Source: Begonia masoniana
Taxonomy: Eukaryota; Streptophyta; Magnoliopsida; Cucurbitales; Begoniaceae
Direction: 5' to 3'
NCBI GenBank assembly: GCA_022432975.1
Contig: CM039502.1
Location: 21,787,228 to 21,851,227 of the forward strand
Length of the DNA: 64,000 nt
Within the stretch, counting starts at the first letter, position 1. Every line of letters starts with the position of its first letter. The notes under the pieces were generated by a model, which saw only the letters and a list, made by a program, of their open reading frames with translations, searched no databases and was not told the origin of the DNA. Below are positions 1-12,900 of the stretch, one piece after another. The position numbers were made by a program, and so were the translations under genes.

Positions 1-164
1 ATTAAGTATCAATCATGTTTATTATTATATATTAATGTGTCACCCAAAGGAGAACTTCAATATATACTTATGATTGTTTGATTTCATTTTTACTCAAAGT
101 ATTAATGATTGAGCATATTTTATATTTTACAGTATCTGTTTCCGTTTCTCTTCATTCGCAAGCT

Positions 165-3100
165 ATGTCTATTACAAAGTTTTCTGGTCTCAATTTCTCT
201 AAATTGGTGCGAACAGGTTCAGTTTCACCAAGATTTCCTAAAACATAAGGCATGGTTCGAAAAGAAAGGTAACCCTAGTGCTTTAGTATGTTTCGAATCA
301 AACTTAGTTGAAGTTCCTTATAATACTTGGTGGATTGATTCTGGTTGTACCACTCATGTTTCTATTATAATGCAGGGATTCCTTACGACCCAAACTATAA
401 GTCTAAATGAAAAGTATATCTTTATGGGAAATCGAGTCAAAGCTCCAGTTGAAGCCATTGGAACCTATCGTTTGATTTTAGACACTGGACATTATTTTGA
501 CCTTTTTCAGACCTTTTATGTTCCATTTGTTTCTCGCAATTTGATTTCATTGTCCAAACTTGATACAACTGGGTATTCTTTTACTTTTGTGAATGAATGT
601 TTCAGTTTGTTTAAAAATAACTTTTTCATTGATTCTGGTATTCTTTGTGATGGTTTGTACAAATTAAAGCTTGATAACATTTTTGCTGAGACTCTTTCAA
701 CCGTGCATCATAATGTTGGAACTAAATGTGGTTTAGTGAATGAATATTATGCTGACTTGTGGCATAAACATTTGGGTTATATATCCAAAAAAAGAATTAA
801 AAGATTGGTAAAGAATGAAATCATTCCACATTTAGATTTTACTGATCTTGTCATTTGTGTTGATTGTATTAAAGGAAAACAAACAAGAAACACAGTTAAG
901 AAAGCAACACAAGAAGCACATAGCTCCTTGAAATTATACACACCGATATATGTGGTCCTTTTGATGTTTCATCTTTTGGTAGAAAAAGGTATTTTATCAC
1001 CTTTATTGATGATTTTTCATGTTATTGATATATCTATTTATTGCATGAAAAATCTCAATCAATAAATATTCTTGAAGTGTTTATCAATGAGGTTGAAAGA
1101 CAATTGGATAGAAATGTGAAAATTGTTAGATCTGATAGAGGTGGTGAATATTATGGATGTTATGATGAAACTAGACAACATCCAGGTCTATTTGCTAAGT
1201 TCCTTGAAAGTCGTGGTATATGTACTCAATACACAATGCCAAGAACACCAGAACAGAATGATGTTGCAGAAAGACGCAATCGTACTTTAATGGATATGGT
1301 TAAGAGTATGTTAAGTAATTCATCTTTACCCTTATCATTGTGGATGCATGCTTTAAAGACTGTTGTGTACTTATTAAAATAGGGTTCCTAGTAAGGCAGT
1401 CTCAGATACTCTGTTTGAACTGTGGACAGGAAGGAAACCTAGTTTAAGGTACCTGTGTGTTTGGGGTTGCCCGGTAGAAGTAAGAATTTATAATCCACAT
1501 GAAAAGAAACTAGATTCAAAAACAACCAGTGGTATCTTCATTAGTTATCCAGAAAAATCTAAAAGGTATAGATTTTACTATCCTAGCCATAGTACGAGAA
1601 TTGTTGAAACTGGAAATACTAAGTTGATTGAAAATGGTGAAATCAGTGGAAGTTTGGAAACATGTAAAGTGGAAATTTAGGAAGTTATGGTGAAAGTTCT
1701 GATACCTATAACTTCTTCTCAAGTTGTTGTTCCAACAGTTGTTGATCATATCAATAACTTACGAGAACAACAAATTAATGATCAAACACCACATGATGAA
1801 ATTGTCACAAATGAACCTATAATAGATGAACCACAAGAAATACCATTAAAAAGATCTGTAAGGGAAAAGAAATCTACTATTTCAAATGATTATGTGGTTT
1901 ATCTTCAAAAGTCTGAATTTCACTTAGGAATTGATGATGATTCAGTTTCGTTTTCACAAGCCATGGAAAGTGAGAATTCTGATAAATGGTTAGATGCCAT
2001 GAAAGATAAGTTAAAATCAATGAAACAAATGAAGTTTGGGAACTCGTCGAATTGCCTGAAGGTTATAAAAGAGTTGAGTGTAAATGAGTCTTTAAGACTA
2101 AACACGACTCAAATGACAATATCAAATGTAATAAAGCCAGACTCGTTGCCAAAAGTTATACTCAGAAAGATGGCATTGATTAGAAATAGACATTTTCTCC
2201 TGTCTCGAAAAAGGATTCTCTCAGAATTATTATGGCAATGGTAACTCATTACGATTTAGAGCTCCATCAAATAGATGTGAAAACCGCTTTTTTGAATAGG
2301 AGTTTAGATGAAGAAGTATATATGAACCAACCTGAAGGTTTTACAGTTGAAGGAAAGAAACACATGTTGTGTAAACTTAAAAAGCCAATATAAGGACTTA
2401 AACAAGCTTCCCGACAATAGTATCTTAAATTCAATGATACCATCACTTCCTTTGGATTTAAGAAAAATATCGTTGATCGGTGTATATATCTGAAGCTCAG
2501 TGGGGGTAAGTTTATATTTATAGTTTTGTATGTTGATGATATTTTGTTTGCCACTAACGATCTTGGCTTATTGTATGAAACCAAGAAATATCTCGATATG
2601 AACTTTGAAATGAAAGATATGGGAGAGGCATCTTATGTAATTGGAATTGAAATATTCTAGGATAGATTACAAGGACTATTGGGATTGTCTCAGAAAGTAT
2701 ATATTAATAAGGTTCTAGAGAGATTCAAGATGGAAAAGTGTTCTGCAAGTGTTGTTCTAGTTCAGAAAGGAGAAAAGTTCAATCTCAATCAATGTTCAAA
2801 TAATGAACTAGAACGCAAATAAATGAAAAATATTCCTTATGTATCTATTGTTAGAAGTTTTATGTATGCATAGACTTGTACCGGGCCAGACATCAGTTTT
2901 GTTGTCAGAATGCTAGGCAGGTATCAAAGTAACACAGGCATAGATCATTGGAAAGCTGCAAAGAAAGTACTCAGGTACTTGCAAGGAATGAAGGATCGCA
3001 TACTCACATATAAGCAATCTAATCATTTTGAGGTGATTGGATATTCAGATTCTGATTTTGTCGGATGTGTGGATATCAAAAAATCCACTTTTGGCTGCTT

Positions 3101-3506
3101 GTTCCTTCTAGCCAGAGGAGCAATTTCATAGAAGAGTGTGAAGCAGTCAGTCACTGCTGCATCCACTATGGAGGCTGAATTTGTGGCGTGCTTTGAGGCC
3201 ACAGTTCATGGTTTATGGTTGCGAAACTTTATTTTAGAACTTGGAATTGTTGACAGTATCGCCAAGCTGCTGAAAATTTATTATGACAACTCCGCAGCAA
3301 TCTTCTTTTCTAAAAATGACAAGTATTCCAAATGTGCTAAACACATGAAGTTGAAATATTTGGCTGTTAAAGAAGAAGTTCATAAACAAAAAGTATCAAT
3401 CGAGCACATTAGCACAAAATTTATGGTTGCGGATCCGTTAACAAAAGGATTGTCACCAAAGACATTTACGGAACATGTCGAACAAATGAGCATTACCGAG
3501 TATTGA
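165..3506 (+). pseudogene. Copia-1 gag-pol polyprotein, broken
   Basis: A gag start (MSITKFSGLNF) at 165 loses frame near 207 and then jumps directly to the region after the zinc knuckle (FLKHKAWFEKKG, about 235-270), so most of gag is missing. The protease motif is WWIDSGCTTH (about 331-360). A gag-pre-integrase segment (LWHKHLGY) lies near 760. The integrase core follows with SDRGGEYY near 1131-1155 and the RNRT motif near 1276. The reverse transcriptase has the YVDD box near 2530. RNase H carries YSDSDF near 3045 and the terminal HISTKFMVADPLTKGL near 3410. Stops and frameshifts occur at about 1065, 1380, 1678, 2010, 2390, 2420, 2660, 2820, 2870 and 3130. The element cannot encode an active polyprotein. 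Confidence 0.9.
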
Positions 3507-4526
3507 CTTTATGTTTATGTTTATGTTTATGTTCTTTATGTATTTGAGACTCTTGAACTTGTTTATTTGTTGTTTCTAATATACATTTAAGAATCTTGTT
3601 AATTTTTTTTTAATTAAGTTGAATAAATTCAATTATGAAATTATGATATTAATAGGATTGATCTTTAATAAAGACATTAATGTGGACCATTAAGATATAC
3701 ATAGCTTCTTATAGGTCATATTGAGTATAAAATTAATATTGTGATACATGGAAGGGACTGTGTCGCTACAATGGCATACGACCGCTATGATCCATATTGG
3801 TTGTATACTTGATAGTGATATTATGTTTGATCGATATAATGAAGAATTTGATCTATATTATGCGCATCATGATTACTAATTATTAAATCATATTCAAGAT
3901 AATGTCATTTATAACTCATTAACTTGGGTTACATAAATGTAGATCATGTGTATAAATTAAAAGGTAGTTTAATAATATTTAATGCTTAAATCCTATTGGT
4001 CAGTTAATTAAGATATATATTTATTTAATTAACTAATTTGATGGAAGTTAGTTTTTTTTTTAAAGTATTCAAAAGGAATTGGTCATCTGTCTACCAATAA
4101 GATAGAAGACGATCGTTTCTTTTCCATCAAGACTATCAGAAAAGTCAAAGGGGGTCAAGAAAGAAAAATTAATTTCTTGACGACTGGATTGATTTTCAAA
4201 ACTTAATTATGGATCAAGCTACGCTCTCTCTATTAATTATATTTTCAAGATCTTAATGTTTGGATTTATATAGACAATTAGGGTTCAATTATAAGGTCCC
4301 AAAATCATAGAAATAACTTACATTACTCCATTTTCGTTCATAGACTATTATCTTCACGCGATTCTTGATGATCAGCTTTTACTGACAACTTCAATTGTAC
4401 GATCAATACTGCTTTTCTCAAGCACCATAAAAGTGTTAGCTTAAACTATATTTAAGTAACTATGTTTTTTATTAATATGATTAATGTAGAATATATAAAT
4501 ATTAAATGATTATAAGAAATGAAAGA
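3507..4526. other. AT-rich noncoding tail downstream of Copia-1
   Basis: No gene is seen. A short run of about four TTTATG units sits at 3508-3532. The stretch around 3745-3800 (ggaagggactgtgtcgctac) looks like copia LTR/UTR sequence, but no terminal TG..CA pair with a target duplication was found. The last approximately 80 bases could instead be intron sequence of the cyclin D2-like gene whose later exons appear at 5685. Confidence 0.4.
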
Positions 4527-5654
4527 TGTTAAGATTTCTAAAATCTGTTTGGAAATGCCCTTTAAAAAAAGTATTATGTTTTCTAACGATTTTGGTTAAG
4601 TGTTGGTAGTCGAGTCTGGTGCTTGCAAAATGGCAAAGGATTATCGACCAAATCAAAGCAGACTTGAGTTGTCTGCCAGAGATAAAGTCTACTGAAATCA
4701 ACATCAACCGATGGTGGAACTAAAGTACATCGACTGAACTCTGACATCTTCTGAAATCAACAACTGGACAAAGCAAAGTAGACCGATGATATTATCGACC
4801 GAAGTCATCCTTGGAAACTACATCATCCAGACTTAGAAGTCTACAGATTCTGACGTCGTCCGAAATCAATGACGCCTAGACTTCTAACATCAACCAAAAT
4901 CAACGTCGTCCAGATTTTAGAATCATCCGAAAACAACGACGACCAAATACTAAATCATGAAGTCGTCCAAATGAATAACATCAACCGAAGTCTTCCGCCA
5001 AAAGCGATAGCGACTCCAGAGCTCAACGGCTAGTTTCCTGCATACGGACTATTCACAATGGTCATATTTTTGTACGGAAACAAGGAACCTTCTAGATGAG
5101 AAGAAGATTACAGACGCAAGTATAAAAAGAAAAACTGTAGCTCGAGAGAAGAACTTTTGCAAATTTGATTAATTTTTACACACAACTCTCGCAAGCTCAC
5201 ATGCCTGTAATACTCTTCTGTATTCTACATCTCTCTACTCTTAAACTTGAGATTTACCCTTGAGAGAGTGTAGTTCAGTGCTATACTATTCAAACTTGTA
5301 AAAACCTGAAGACAGTGGATTGACGCCCGTGAAGTTCAATCCAGACTTGTAAGGCTGTAGATCGACACCCGTGAAGTTCGATCTGAAAATCTCGTTGATG
5401 ATAAGTTAAGGATCTTCAAAGGAGAAATACCTTGAAGCATGGACGTAGGCAAGATTGGCTGAACCACGTAAAAACTCTCGGTGTCAATTTCTCTATCTCT
5501 ACTCTTTACTTTCATTTTGTTTGTGTACATTCTTAGTATAAACAAATAAATTAATAAAGTTAAGTGATCAACCTGATAGAGATAATTAAGTTTTAAATAA
5601 ACAATTAGGCGAGAATTTCTAATTCACCCCCTCTTAGATAATCACGATCCTACA
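4527..5654 (+). mobile_element. Solo LTR, copia-like, about 1.13 kb
   Basis: The segment starts TGTTAAGATTTC and ends GATCCTACA, giving imperfectly complementary TG..CA termini. Before it lies AAAGA (4522-4526), and the same five bases recur at 5656-5660 one base after the terminal CA, consistent with a 5-bp target duplication with one extra A. The phrase aattcaccccctcttag near 5617 is typical of the 3' end of plant copia LTRs. The body (4700-5000) holds degenerate repeats of gacgtcgtccgaaatcaac. No coding region or second LTR adjoins it. Confidence 0.65.
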
Positions 5655-6088
5655 AAAAGAACATATCCTCTCTCTAAAACTCAGTCTGTTTATGAAATAG
5701 TGAGGATTGTTTGGTGGGTGGATTTCTTGGAATTCAGACCATCAAAGATTGCAGCGGCAGTGGCTATATCTGTTGCTGGGGAAACCCAAACAGTGGATAC
5801 TGAAAAAGCGATTTCTCTGCTCGCTCAGAATACCAAAAAAGAGGTACAGAAAGGAAGACATTAACGATGAATTTGCTAAAAGCTGAAGCGACCCAATAAT
5901 TCAGAACAATTTATAAACATTTTCTTCCACTTCTTCGCAGGAAAGAGTTGTAAAATGCATTGAGTTGATCGAGAGAATGTCGTTAATTTCAAATGATTCA
6001 GCTCTTGATCCTCAGAGTCCAAATGGAGTGTTGGAAATCGGCTGTTTGAGCGAGAAAAGTGAAGAATCGAGAGGTGGGTGGTTTGAGA

Positions 6089-8704
6089 TGTAGCACCCGA
6101 TTCCATTGAACCAAAATTTAATTTATTATTTATGATGTACTTTTAGAGAAGGATTGGGGGAGTTATTGATTAGTTTAATAAATGTCCAGGCGAGGGCATG
6201 ATGGTAATTAGAATTTTTACATAGTGGATAATGTATTTAAAGAAGAGTCCAGTGTGAGTAGCCGCCACTGTTTCATTTCTTTTCACATCTCAGCTCGACG
6301 GATTCCCCCTAGGTGATTCCCTTCCAACCAAGGTGAGTTTTGATTCGATTACTTGCTATTTTTAGTGTCTAGATAACTGGTGGATGGCTATGTGTACATT
6401 TTGAAAGTACAGAGAGTGAGGGATGGGATTTGGGGTTTAGCGATGAATCGGGAATGGCGAAGAACAGAACCCTTAGAACTAGCCCTTTAGATTTCCTAAT
6501 GTTTAGAATGAAGTTTAGTAATGCTGTGCTTATGTTTTAGGTGAGCCAGCTCTTGGAATATCCTACCACCAGGAACTCTCGGTGAAGCCAGGTAAGTGAA
6601 GTATTGTGTGTGCCCTCAGGCCTACATCACAAAACAGTAGGTTTGTGTATGTTTGAGTGTTTTCCGTATGTTATGCATCATGTTTTTGAAAGACTACGAA
6701 AATGAACTTTCATGCATCATTATGGAAAGGCAAGTACAGATTGAAATGCATTGGCGGTTAAGGGAACTAATCCACCCCTTAATTGATGAAGAGGATTTAC
6801 GACATTGGGAGGACTGATCCCACTCCCAAGGGAACTGAGGGATCAGAATAGCTGTTAAGGGACTTCATCCACCCCTTAACTGATGAAGAGGATGTATGAC
6901 ATTGGGAGAATTGATCCCACTCCCAAGGGAATCAAGGGATCTGATCAGTAAACAAACGATGTGCAACTGAGATGAGAAAGTAGAAACTGCATATTCAGGA
7001 TTTAAGTTTCAGCATATCATTTCATTATTGCTTTACTTACTTAGCATTAGGCTAATAGATGAATTTTGTGATGTAGGTGTTGAGGATACTGCAGGTGAAT
7101 TCCCTGAGTTTATTGACGAATAGATGGGGTTGGAGGAGCACTTCTCTGTCTCGAACTGGTATACTGATGAGGCGGATTAACTGATGTCTGTTGGTGTGAA
7201 AATTTAGTTGACAGTGTTTCAATTTAAGTATATTGAGTTTTCATGACAGTAGTGATTCTAATGTTTTGAATACAATTTCGAGATTTTCCTGCTAATAGTA
7301 TTCTGTTGGGATTTAATGTTGGCACTCACTGAATTTTTAGTATTGTAATGGTTTGAAATGTTTTTGAATGGTTTCAGTGAAGTGAGTAAACTCTTTTTTG
7401 TAGTTAGAGTCGTGTTTGTATACCAAGGAGTAGATGAGATGTGGTTCTGTTCTCTATCGTTAGATGAAGTCTATCGACAGAGGTTGAGTTGTTGTTCTGT
7501 TGTCTATCGGAAGATGTCTTCAGATGAAGTCTATCGGTAGATGAAGTCTATCGGTAGATGAAGTCTATCGGTAGATGAAGTCTATCGGTAGATGAAGTCT
7601 ATCGGTAGATGAAGTCTATCGGTAGATGAAGTCTATCGGTAGATGAAGTCTATCGGTAGATGAAGTCTATCGGTAGATGAAGTCTATCGGTAGATGAAGT
7701 CTATCGGTAGATGAAGTCTATCGGTAGATGAAGTCTATCGGTAGATGAAGTCTATCGGTAGATGAAGTCTATCGGTAGATGAAGTCTATCGGTAGATGAA
7801 GTCTATCGGTAGATGAAGTCTATCGGTAGATGAAGTCTATCGGTAGATGAAGTCTATCGGTAGATGAAGTCTATCGGTAGATGAAGTCTATCGGTAGATG
7901 AAGTCTATCGGTAGATGAAGTCTATCGGTAGATGAAGTCTATCGGTAGATGAAGTCTATCGGTAGATGAAGTCTATCGGTAGATGAAGTCTATCGGTAGA
8001 TGAAGTCTATCGGTAGATGAAGTGAAGTCTATCGGTAGATGTCGGGTTATAGTTATGTGCCTATCGGAAGATATAAGTAGAGAGTTTGTCGTCGGAAGAT
8101 ATAAGTAGAGAGTTTGTCGTTTAGTGATCGTCGTATGCAGTCTACTCAATCGGAAGGTGTAGGTTTAAGTCTATCGAATGATGTCTCAGTAAACTCATCG
8201 GCAGATGCGTGCTGACGTCGTCGGTAGGTGTAGGAAGGACTCTTGTCGTTTAGTCACCGGTGGATAGTAGAACAAAGTCGATCGGATGAAGAAATCATCT
8301 GGCTGACATCATCGGAAGATGTAGAGTGTATTTTGTCATTTAGTCACCGGTAGATACAGTCTACCGAGAGATGTCATTTGTTTTTTATTTGGCTGACGTC
8401 ATCAGCAGAAGCCTTCTATTTTCTGTTTCCGCTTCTTCCGTTGACTTTATTAATCGGCAGATCCGTTTGACCTCTATGACACCTCAAGTATTTCAATTTA
8501 AACTTCTATTTCCTATTAGCCGATTACTTCTTAATATTTCCAACGATTATGTTAACATTGTTTTTTATGGCATTGTCTAATTCTATTTTTGCTTAAATGA
8601 TTTCCGCTGCAAGTTAGTTTTTTTAAAAAAAAAGACGGTTGAAACTTTTAGTCATGTACGGGCATTGTGTGACGAACCGGATTCAGATAATTTGGGGCGT
8701 TACA
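6089..8704 (+). repeat. Left LTR of Gypsy-1 (2616 bp)
   Basis: It begins TGTAGCACCCGATTCC and ends GGGGCGTTACA. It matches the right LTR closely along its length except for the 17-bp tandem array at 7522-8036, which is absent from the right copy. Degenerate CGGAAGATG/CGGTAGATG motifs and TGACGTCA-like sites recur through 7420-8470. Repeated blocks with gttaaggg, atccacccctta and tgatgaagagga occur at 6747-6950. Confidence 0.95.
7522..8036 (+). repeat. 17-bp minisatellite array, about 30 copies, inside the left LTR
   Basis: The unit agatgaagtctatcggt repeats 29 times in phase without visible change from 7522 to 8014. A last 22-bp copy (8015-8036) carries a 5-bp internal duplication. The right LTR has only a single related unit (near 14910-14935), flanked by two ggtagatg words 17 bp apart. 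The array therefore probably arose by slippage or unequal exchange from that seed after or during insertion. Confidence 0.97.
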
Positions 8705-8707
8705 GTG

Positions 8708-8719
8708 TGGTATCAGAGA
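8708..8719 (+). other. Primer binding site of Gypsy-1
   Basis: TGGTATCAGAGA lies three bases after the LTR end. It is complementary to the 3' end of initiator methionine tRNA, the usual primer of plant gypsy elements. Confidence 0.85.
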
Positions 8720-8859
8720 CATTCAGTTAAACCGTTCAAAAGATTACTCATCAGTGCCAATCGTCGCATGGAAGTACTCCAACAACTGTAAGTGTTTATG
8801 TTAGCCTCAGTAATTAGATATTTATGAACATAGTTAACCTTGTACAGGAAGTCAGTTTA

Positions 8860-9938
8860 ATGGCCAGACGCCCAGGAAGACCTAGGATACCGAGGGAAAT
8901 GCCAAACTTGAGGAGTGAGGAGGAACCTTGTGTTATTAGACAACTAACAGACTTGGTACGTCAACAAATAGACTTAGTGCGTCAGCAGTCCGATCAGTTG
9001 GGGGTGTTGCTAAACCGAGAGGTACAGGGGAGTGCCAACTCAGGTTCTAGCAATGAGCATTCAGGAGACCGATTCCGAAGACTTCAGCCACCCACATTTG
9101 ATGGAAAGTCATCCAATCCGATTGTCGCTGAGGAGTGGCTTAGGAAAATTGAGAGTATGTTCAGGTGTGCCAATGTTGGTTAAGAAGACAAAGTCACGTT
9201 GGCCACGTTCTATTTTGCCGGTGATGCTCAACTTTGGTGGGAGAGAATCGAGACCACCACCGATGTCTCAGCGATGTCTTGGTCGCAGTTCAAGGACACC
9301 TTCTATGAGAAATATTTTAATAGCACAGTCCAGGCAGCAAAGAAGGTAGAGTTTTTGAACTTGAAGCAGACAGGGTCTGTGGCAGAATACGTTAAACAAT
9401 TCGAGTCTCTGTCCAGGTTCGCTGGACACCTTGTTCACCGAAATGAAGATAAGGTGTTTCAATTCATGAATGGACTGAAACCAGAAATGTACAGAGGGTC
9501 AAGTTTTCGGGTTATAAAGGTTTGCCCTTCAGTGATGTTGTGTCCACAGCATTGGAGGTGGAAGAAGCTGAATTGAAATGTGATTGACTAAAGGAAACCC
9601 CAAGAAAGTTCGTTCAACCACCGCCGCAGAGAGAGGTGAAGAGGTCCAATGAAGGCCAGCACAGCCAAAGGATAGGAAAGAAGGTACCAGACACCAAGAC
9701 GTTCCCTCAGTGCCCAAAATGCTTGAAGAATTACCCGGGCGAGTGTAGATTTGGATCGGGTAAGTGCTTCAACTGTGAAGTGGTTGGACACTTGTACAAG
9801 GATTGCCCAAAGCCCCGGGTCGTTCGATGTTTCCATTGCAACAAGGTTGGCCATACCAACAGAGATTGTCCAGCTTTGAAGGGTGGCCCTGCCAGGATTA
9901 AGCCAAGAATATTCTCCATGATGGAGTCTGGTGATTAG
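8860..9938 (+). pseudogene. Gypsy-1 gag, broken
   Basis: The capsid region starts at MARRPGRPR (8860), although an in-frame ATG exists at 8824. It has a retrotransposon gag core (AQLWWERIE, WSQFKDTFYEKYF, EFLNLKQTGSVAEY). A stop interrupts it at 9181-9183, and a frameshift occurs between about 9490 and 9590. Two CCHC zinc knuckles, CFNCEVVGHLYKDC and CFHCNKVGHTNRDC, lie at about 9765-9875. A further stop is at 9936-9938, before the protease. Confidence 0.9.
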
Positions 9939-12900
9939 GACCAGCCTGCTGTAGTGTCAGGTACTATATTGATTAACTCTATACCTGCTTTTACTTTGAT
10001 AGATTCGGGTGCAACTCATTTTTTTTATAGCCTCTGCATTTGCGAATAAGTTAGATGTACGGTTTACTCCTTCTGAGCATGTGTTTAATGTAGCATTACC
10101 TTCTGGTGAGCACATGCACTCCAATCAAATGATGCCTGATAGTGTGGTGTTAGTAGGGAACATGAATTTGCCTGCTGATCTCATTGTTATGGACATAATG
10201 GGATTTGATATGATCCTAGGAATGGATTTGTTGTTTAAGCATTATGTCACAATAGATTGTAGGGCTGAAATTGTTAGTTTTCAACCCCCTAGTGGTTTGA
10301 ACCATACCTTCCAAGCTCTGAAGAGGAGTAAGGAAATGACTGTGATGACTTCTGCCGATTGTAGACCCTCCCCATGCAGAGAGTATTTGTGCTTTTTGGC
10401 CAATGTTTTAGACACGCAGCTAGTAGAAGAATCAAGCCCCAAAAATGTTTTAGTTGTCCAAGATTTTCCAGAAGTATTTCTAGATGACCTTCCTAGCTTG
10501 CCACCAGATAGGGAAATTGAGTTTGTGGTAGATGTTTACCCCGGCGCCGAGTCTGTGTCTAAAAATCCATATAGACTAGCACCAACATAACTTAAAGAAT
10601 TGAAGAAACAGTTAGAGAATTTGTTGGAGAAAGGGTTCATACGCCCTAGCTTTTCACCATGGGGTGCACCTGTCCTTTTTGTCAAAAAGAAAGATGGATC
10701 AATGCGTATGTGCATAGACTATAGAGAGTTGAATAAGCTAACTGTCAAGAACAAGTATCCACTGCCGAGGATTGATGATTTATTTGATCAGCTTAAGGGT
10801 GCAAGAGTTTTCTCTAAAATTGACCTTAGGTCCGGTTATTACCAGTTGAAGGTTAAATCTGAAGATATCCCAAAGACTGCCTTTCGCACAAGGTATGGAC
10901 ATTATGAGTTTTTGGTTATGTCTTTTGGTTTGACAAATGCGCCAGCAGCCTTCATGGATCTTATGAACAGGGTGTTTCACGAGTATTTGGACAAGTTTGT
11001 CATTGTATTCATAGATGACATTCTAATCTATTCTAAAACTAAGGAGGAGCATGCAGGACACCTAAACTTGGTGTTAGGATTGCTGAGGCAGCACCAACTT
11101 TATGCCAAATTTTCTAAGTGTGAGTTTTGGTTGGACAGAGTTCACTTTCTTGGTCATGTGATCTCTGGAGATGGGATATCTGTTGATCCAGCCAAGGTTC
11201 AAGCTGTTAAGGAATGACCCCAACCGAAGAATGCCACTGATATCCGAAGTTTCCTTGGATTAGCAGGATATTATAGAAAATTCATCGAGGGATTTTCAAA
11301 GATTGCCACACCCCTTACTATGTTAACAAGGAAAAATGTGAAGTATAATTGGACTGATAAATGTGAATCCAGTTTCCAGACCTTGAAGCAGAAACTAACC
11401 AATGCTCCAATTCTGACCCTTCCTGTTGTTAATGGTAAGTTCAGCATATATTGTGATGCATCCAAAGTTGGACTTGGTTGTGTTTTGATGCAAGATGGAA
11501 AGGTTATAGCTTATGCTTCTAGGCAGTTAAAAGTGCATGAGAAAAATTACCCTACACATGACTTAGAATTAGCTGCTGTGGTTTTTGCATTAAAGATTTG
11601 GAGGCACTACCTGTATGGACAGACCTGTGAGATATTTTCGGATCATAAAAGTCTGAAATACATCTTTACGCAAAAGGAATTGAATATGAGGCAACGTAGG
11701 TGGTTAGAGTTTGTCAAAGATTATGATTTCGAGATTAAGTACCACCCTTGCAAGGCGAATGTAGTGGCTGATGCTTTGAGTAGAGTGACTCCTTCAGTCT
11801 CTGCATTGATTCTAGAAATACCGATAGCTTTAGAGATAGAATTCCAAAAATTTAACCTGGAGGCGGTATCTAGTATGTCAGCCATGCTTTCGGCCATATC
11901 TTTGAGGCCAACTATTTTGGAGAAAATAAAGGAAGTTCAAATGAATGACACTGAATGCAATAAGTATAAGTTGTGCATAGATTCTACTGACGAGTCGGAT
12001 TTCAACTGCTCAGCTGATGGAATTTTCAAGTTTCGAAATAGATGGTTTGTTCCGGCTGATACCGAACTTAGAAAAGAAATCCTATCTGAGGCACATTCCT
12101 CTAGACTTTCTGTTCATCCTGGAGGTACGAAAATGTACAGAGATCTCAAGCAACATTATTGGTGGCCAGGTATGAAGAGAAGTGTGGCGGAGTACGTGGA
12201 GTCATGTCTGGTCTGCCAGCAAATCAAGGCTGAACATCAGAGGCCTGCTGAAACATTGCAACCCTTACCAGTTCTCGAATGGAAATGGGAACAAATAACT
12301 ATGGATTTTGTTATAGGATTACCTAGAACAGCAAAAGGTCACGATGCAATTTGGGTAATAGTTGATCTTTTAACCAAATCAGCTCACTTTCGGCCAATGA
12401 AGATAACATACTCGATGGATCAATTGGCTGAGTTGTATGTGCACGACTTTGTTAGACTACATGGAGTTCCAAGCACCATAAATTCAGACCGAGACTCTAG
12501 ATTTACATCTAAGTTTTGAAAAAGTTTGCACAAGGCTATGGGAACATAGCTTAGTTTTAGCATAGCCTTTCATCCTCAGACTGATGGACAATCCAAGAGA
12601 ACTATCCAAACGTTGGAGGATATGCTTCGTGCATGTGTACTGGAATTTCAGGGTTCTTGGAGTAAGAATTTACCATTGGTTGAATTCTCTTATAATAACA
12701 GTTTTCAAGCAACAATAGGCATGGCACCATACGAGGCATTATATGGACGAAAGTGCAGATCTCCATTATATTGGGATGAGGTTGGAGAAGCACAACTGAT
12801 TGGTCCCGACATTGTGCAGCAGACAGTGGAGAAGATTGCTCTTATCCGACAAAGAATCTTAACAGCTCAAAGCCGGCAGAAAAGCTATACAGACAAAAGA

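Larger units (their letters stand above)
1..4526 (+). mobile_element. Decayed Ty1/copia retrotransposon (Copia-1), 5' end outside the window
   Basis: The order gag, protease, integrase, reverse transcriptase, RNase H on the plus strand is diagnostic of Ty1/copia, and the protein resembles the TNT1-94 type of polyprotein. The 5' LTR would lie before the window. The gag start is near 165 and RNase H ends at 3506. The following kilobase is AT-rich and noncoding and probably contains the 3' LTR, but I could not fix its boundaries. The right limit given is the start of the next element and is not a proven terminus. Confidence 0.8.

Noticed and set aside
7522..8036. CRISPR-like array
   Set aside because: The repeats are head-to-tail without spacers, inside a plant LTR; it is a minisatellite.
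9529..9919. Several minus-strand ORFs over gag
   Set aside because: Shadows of the gypsy gag/zinc-knuckle frame.
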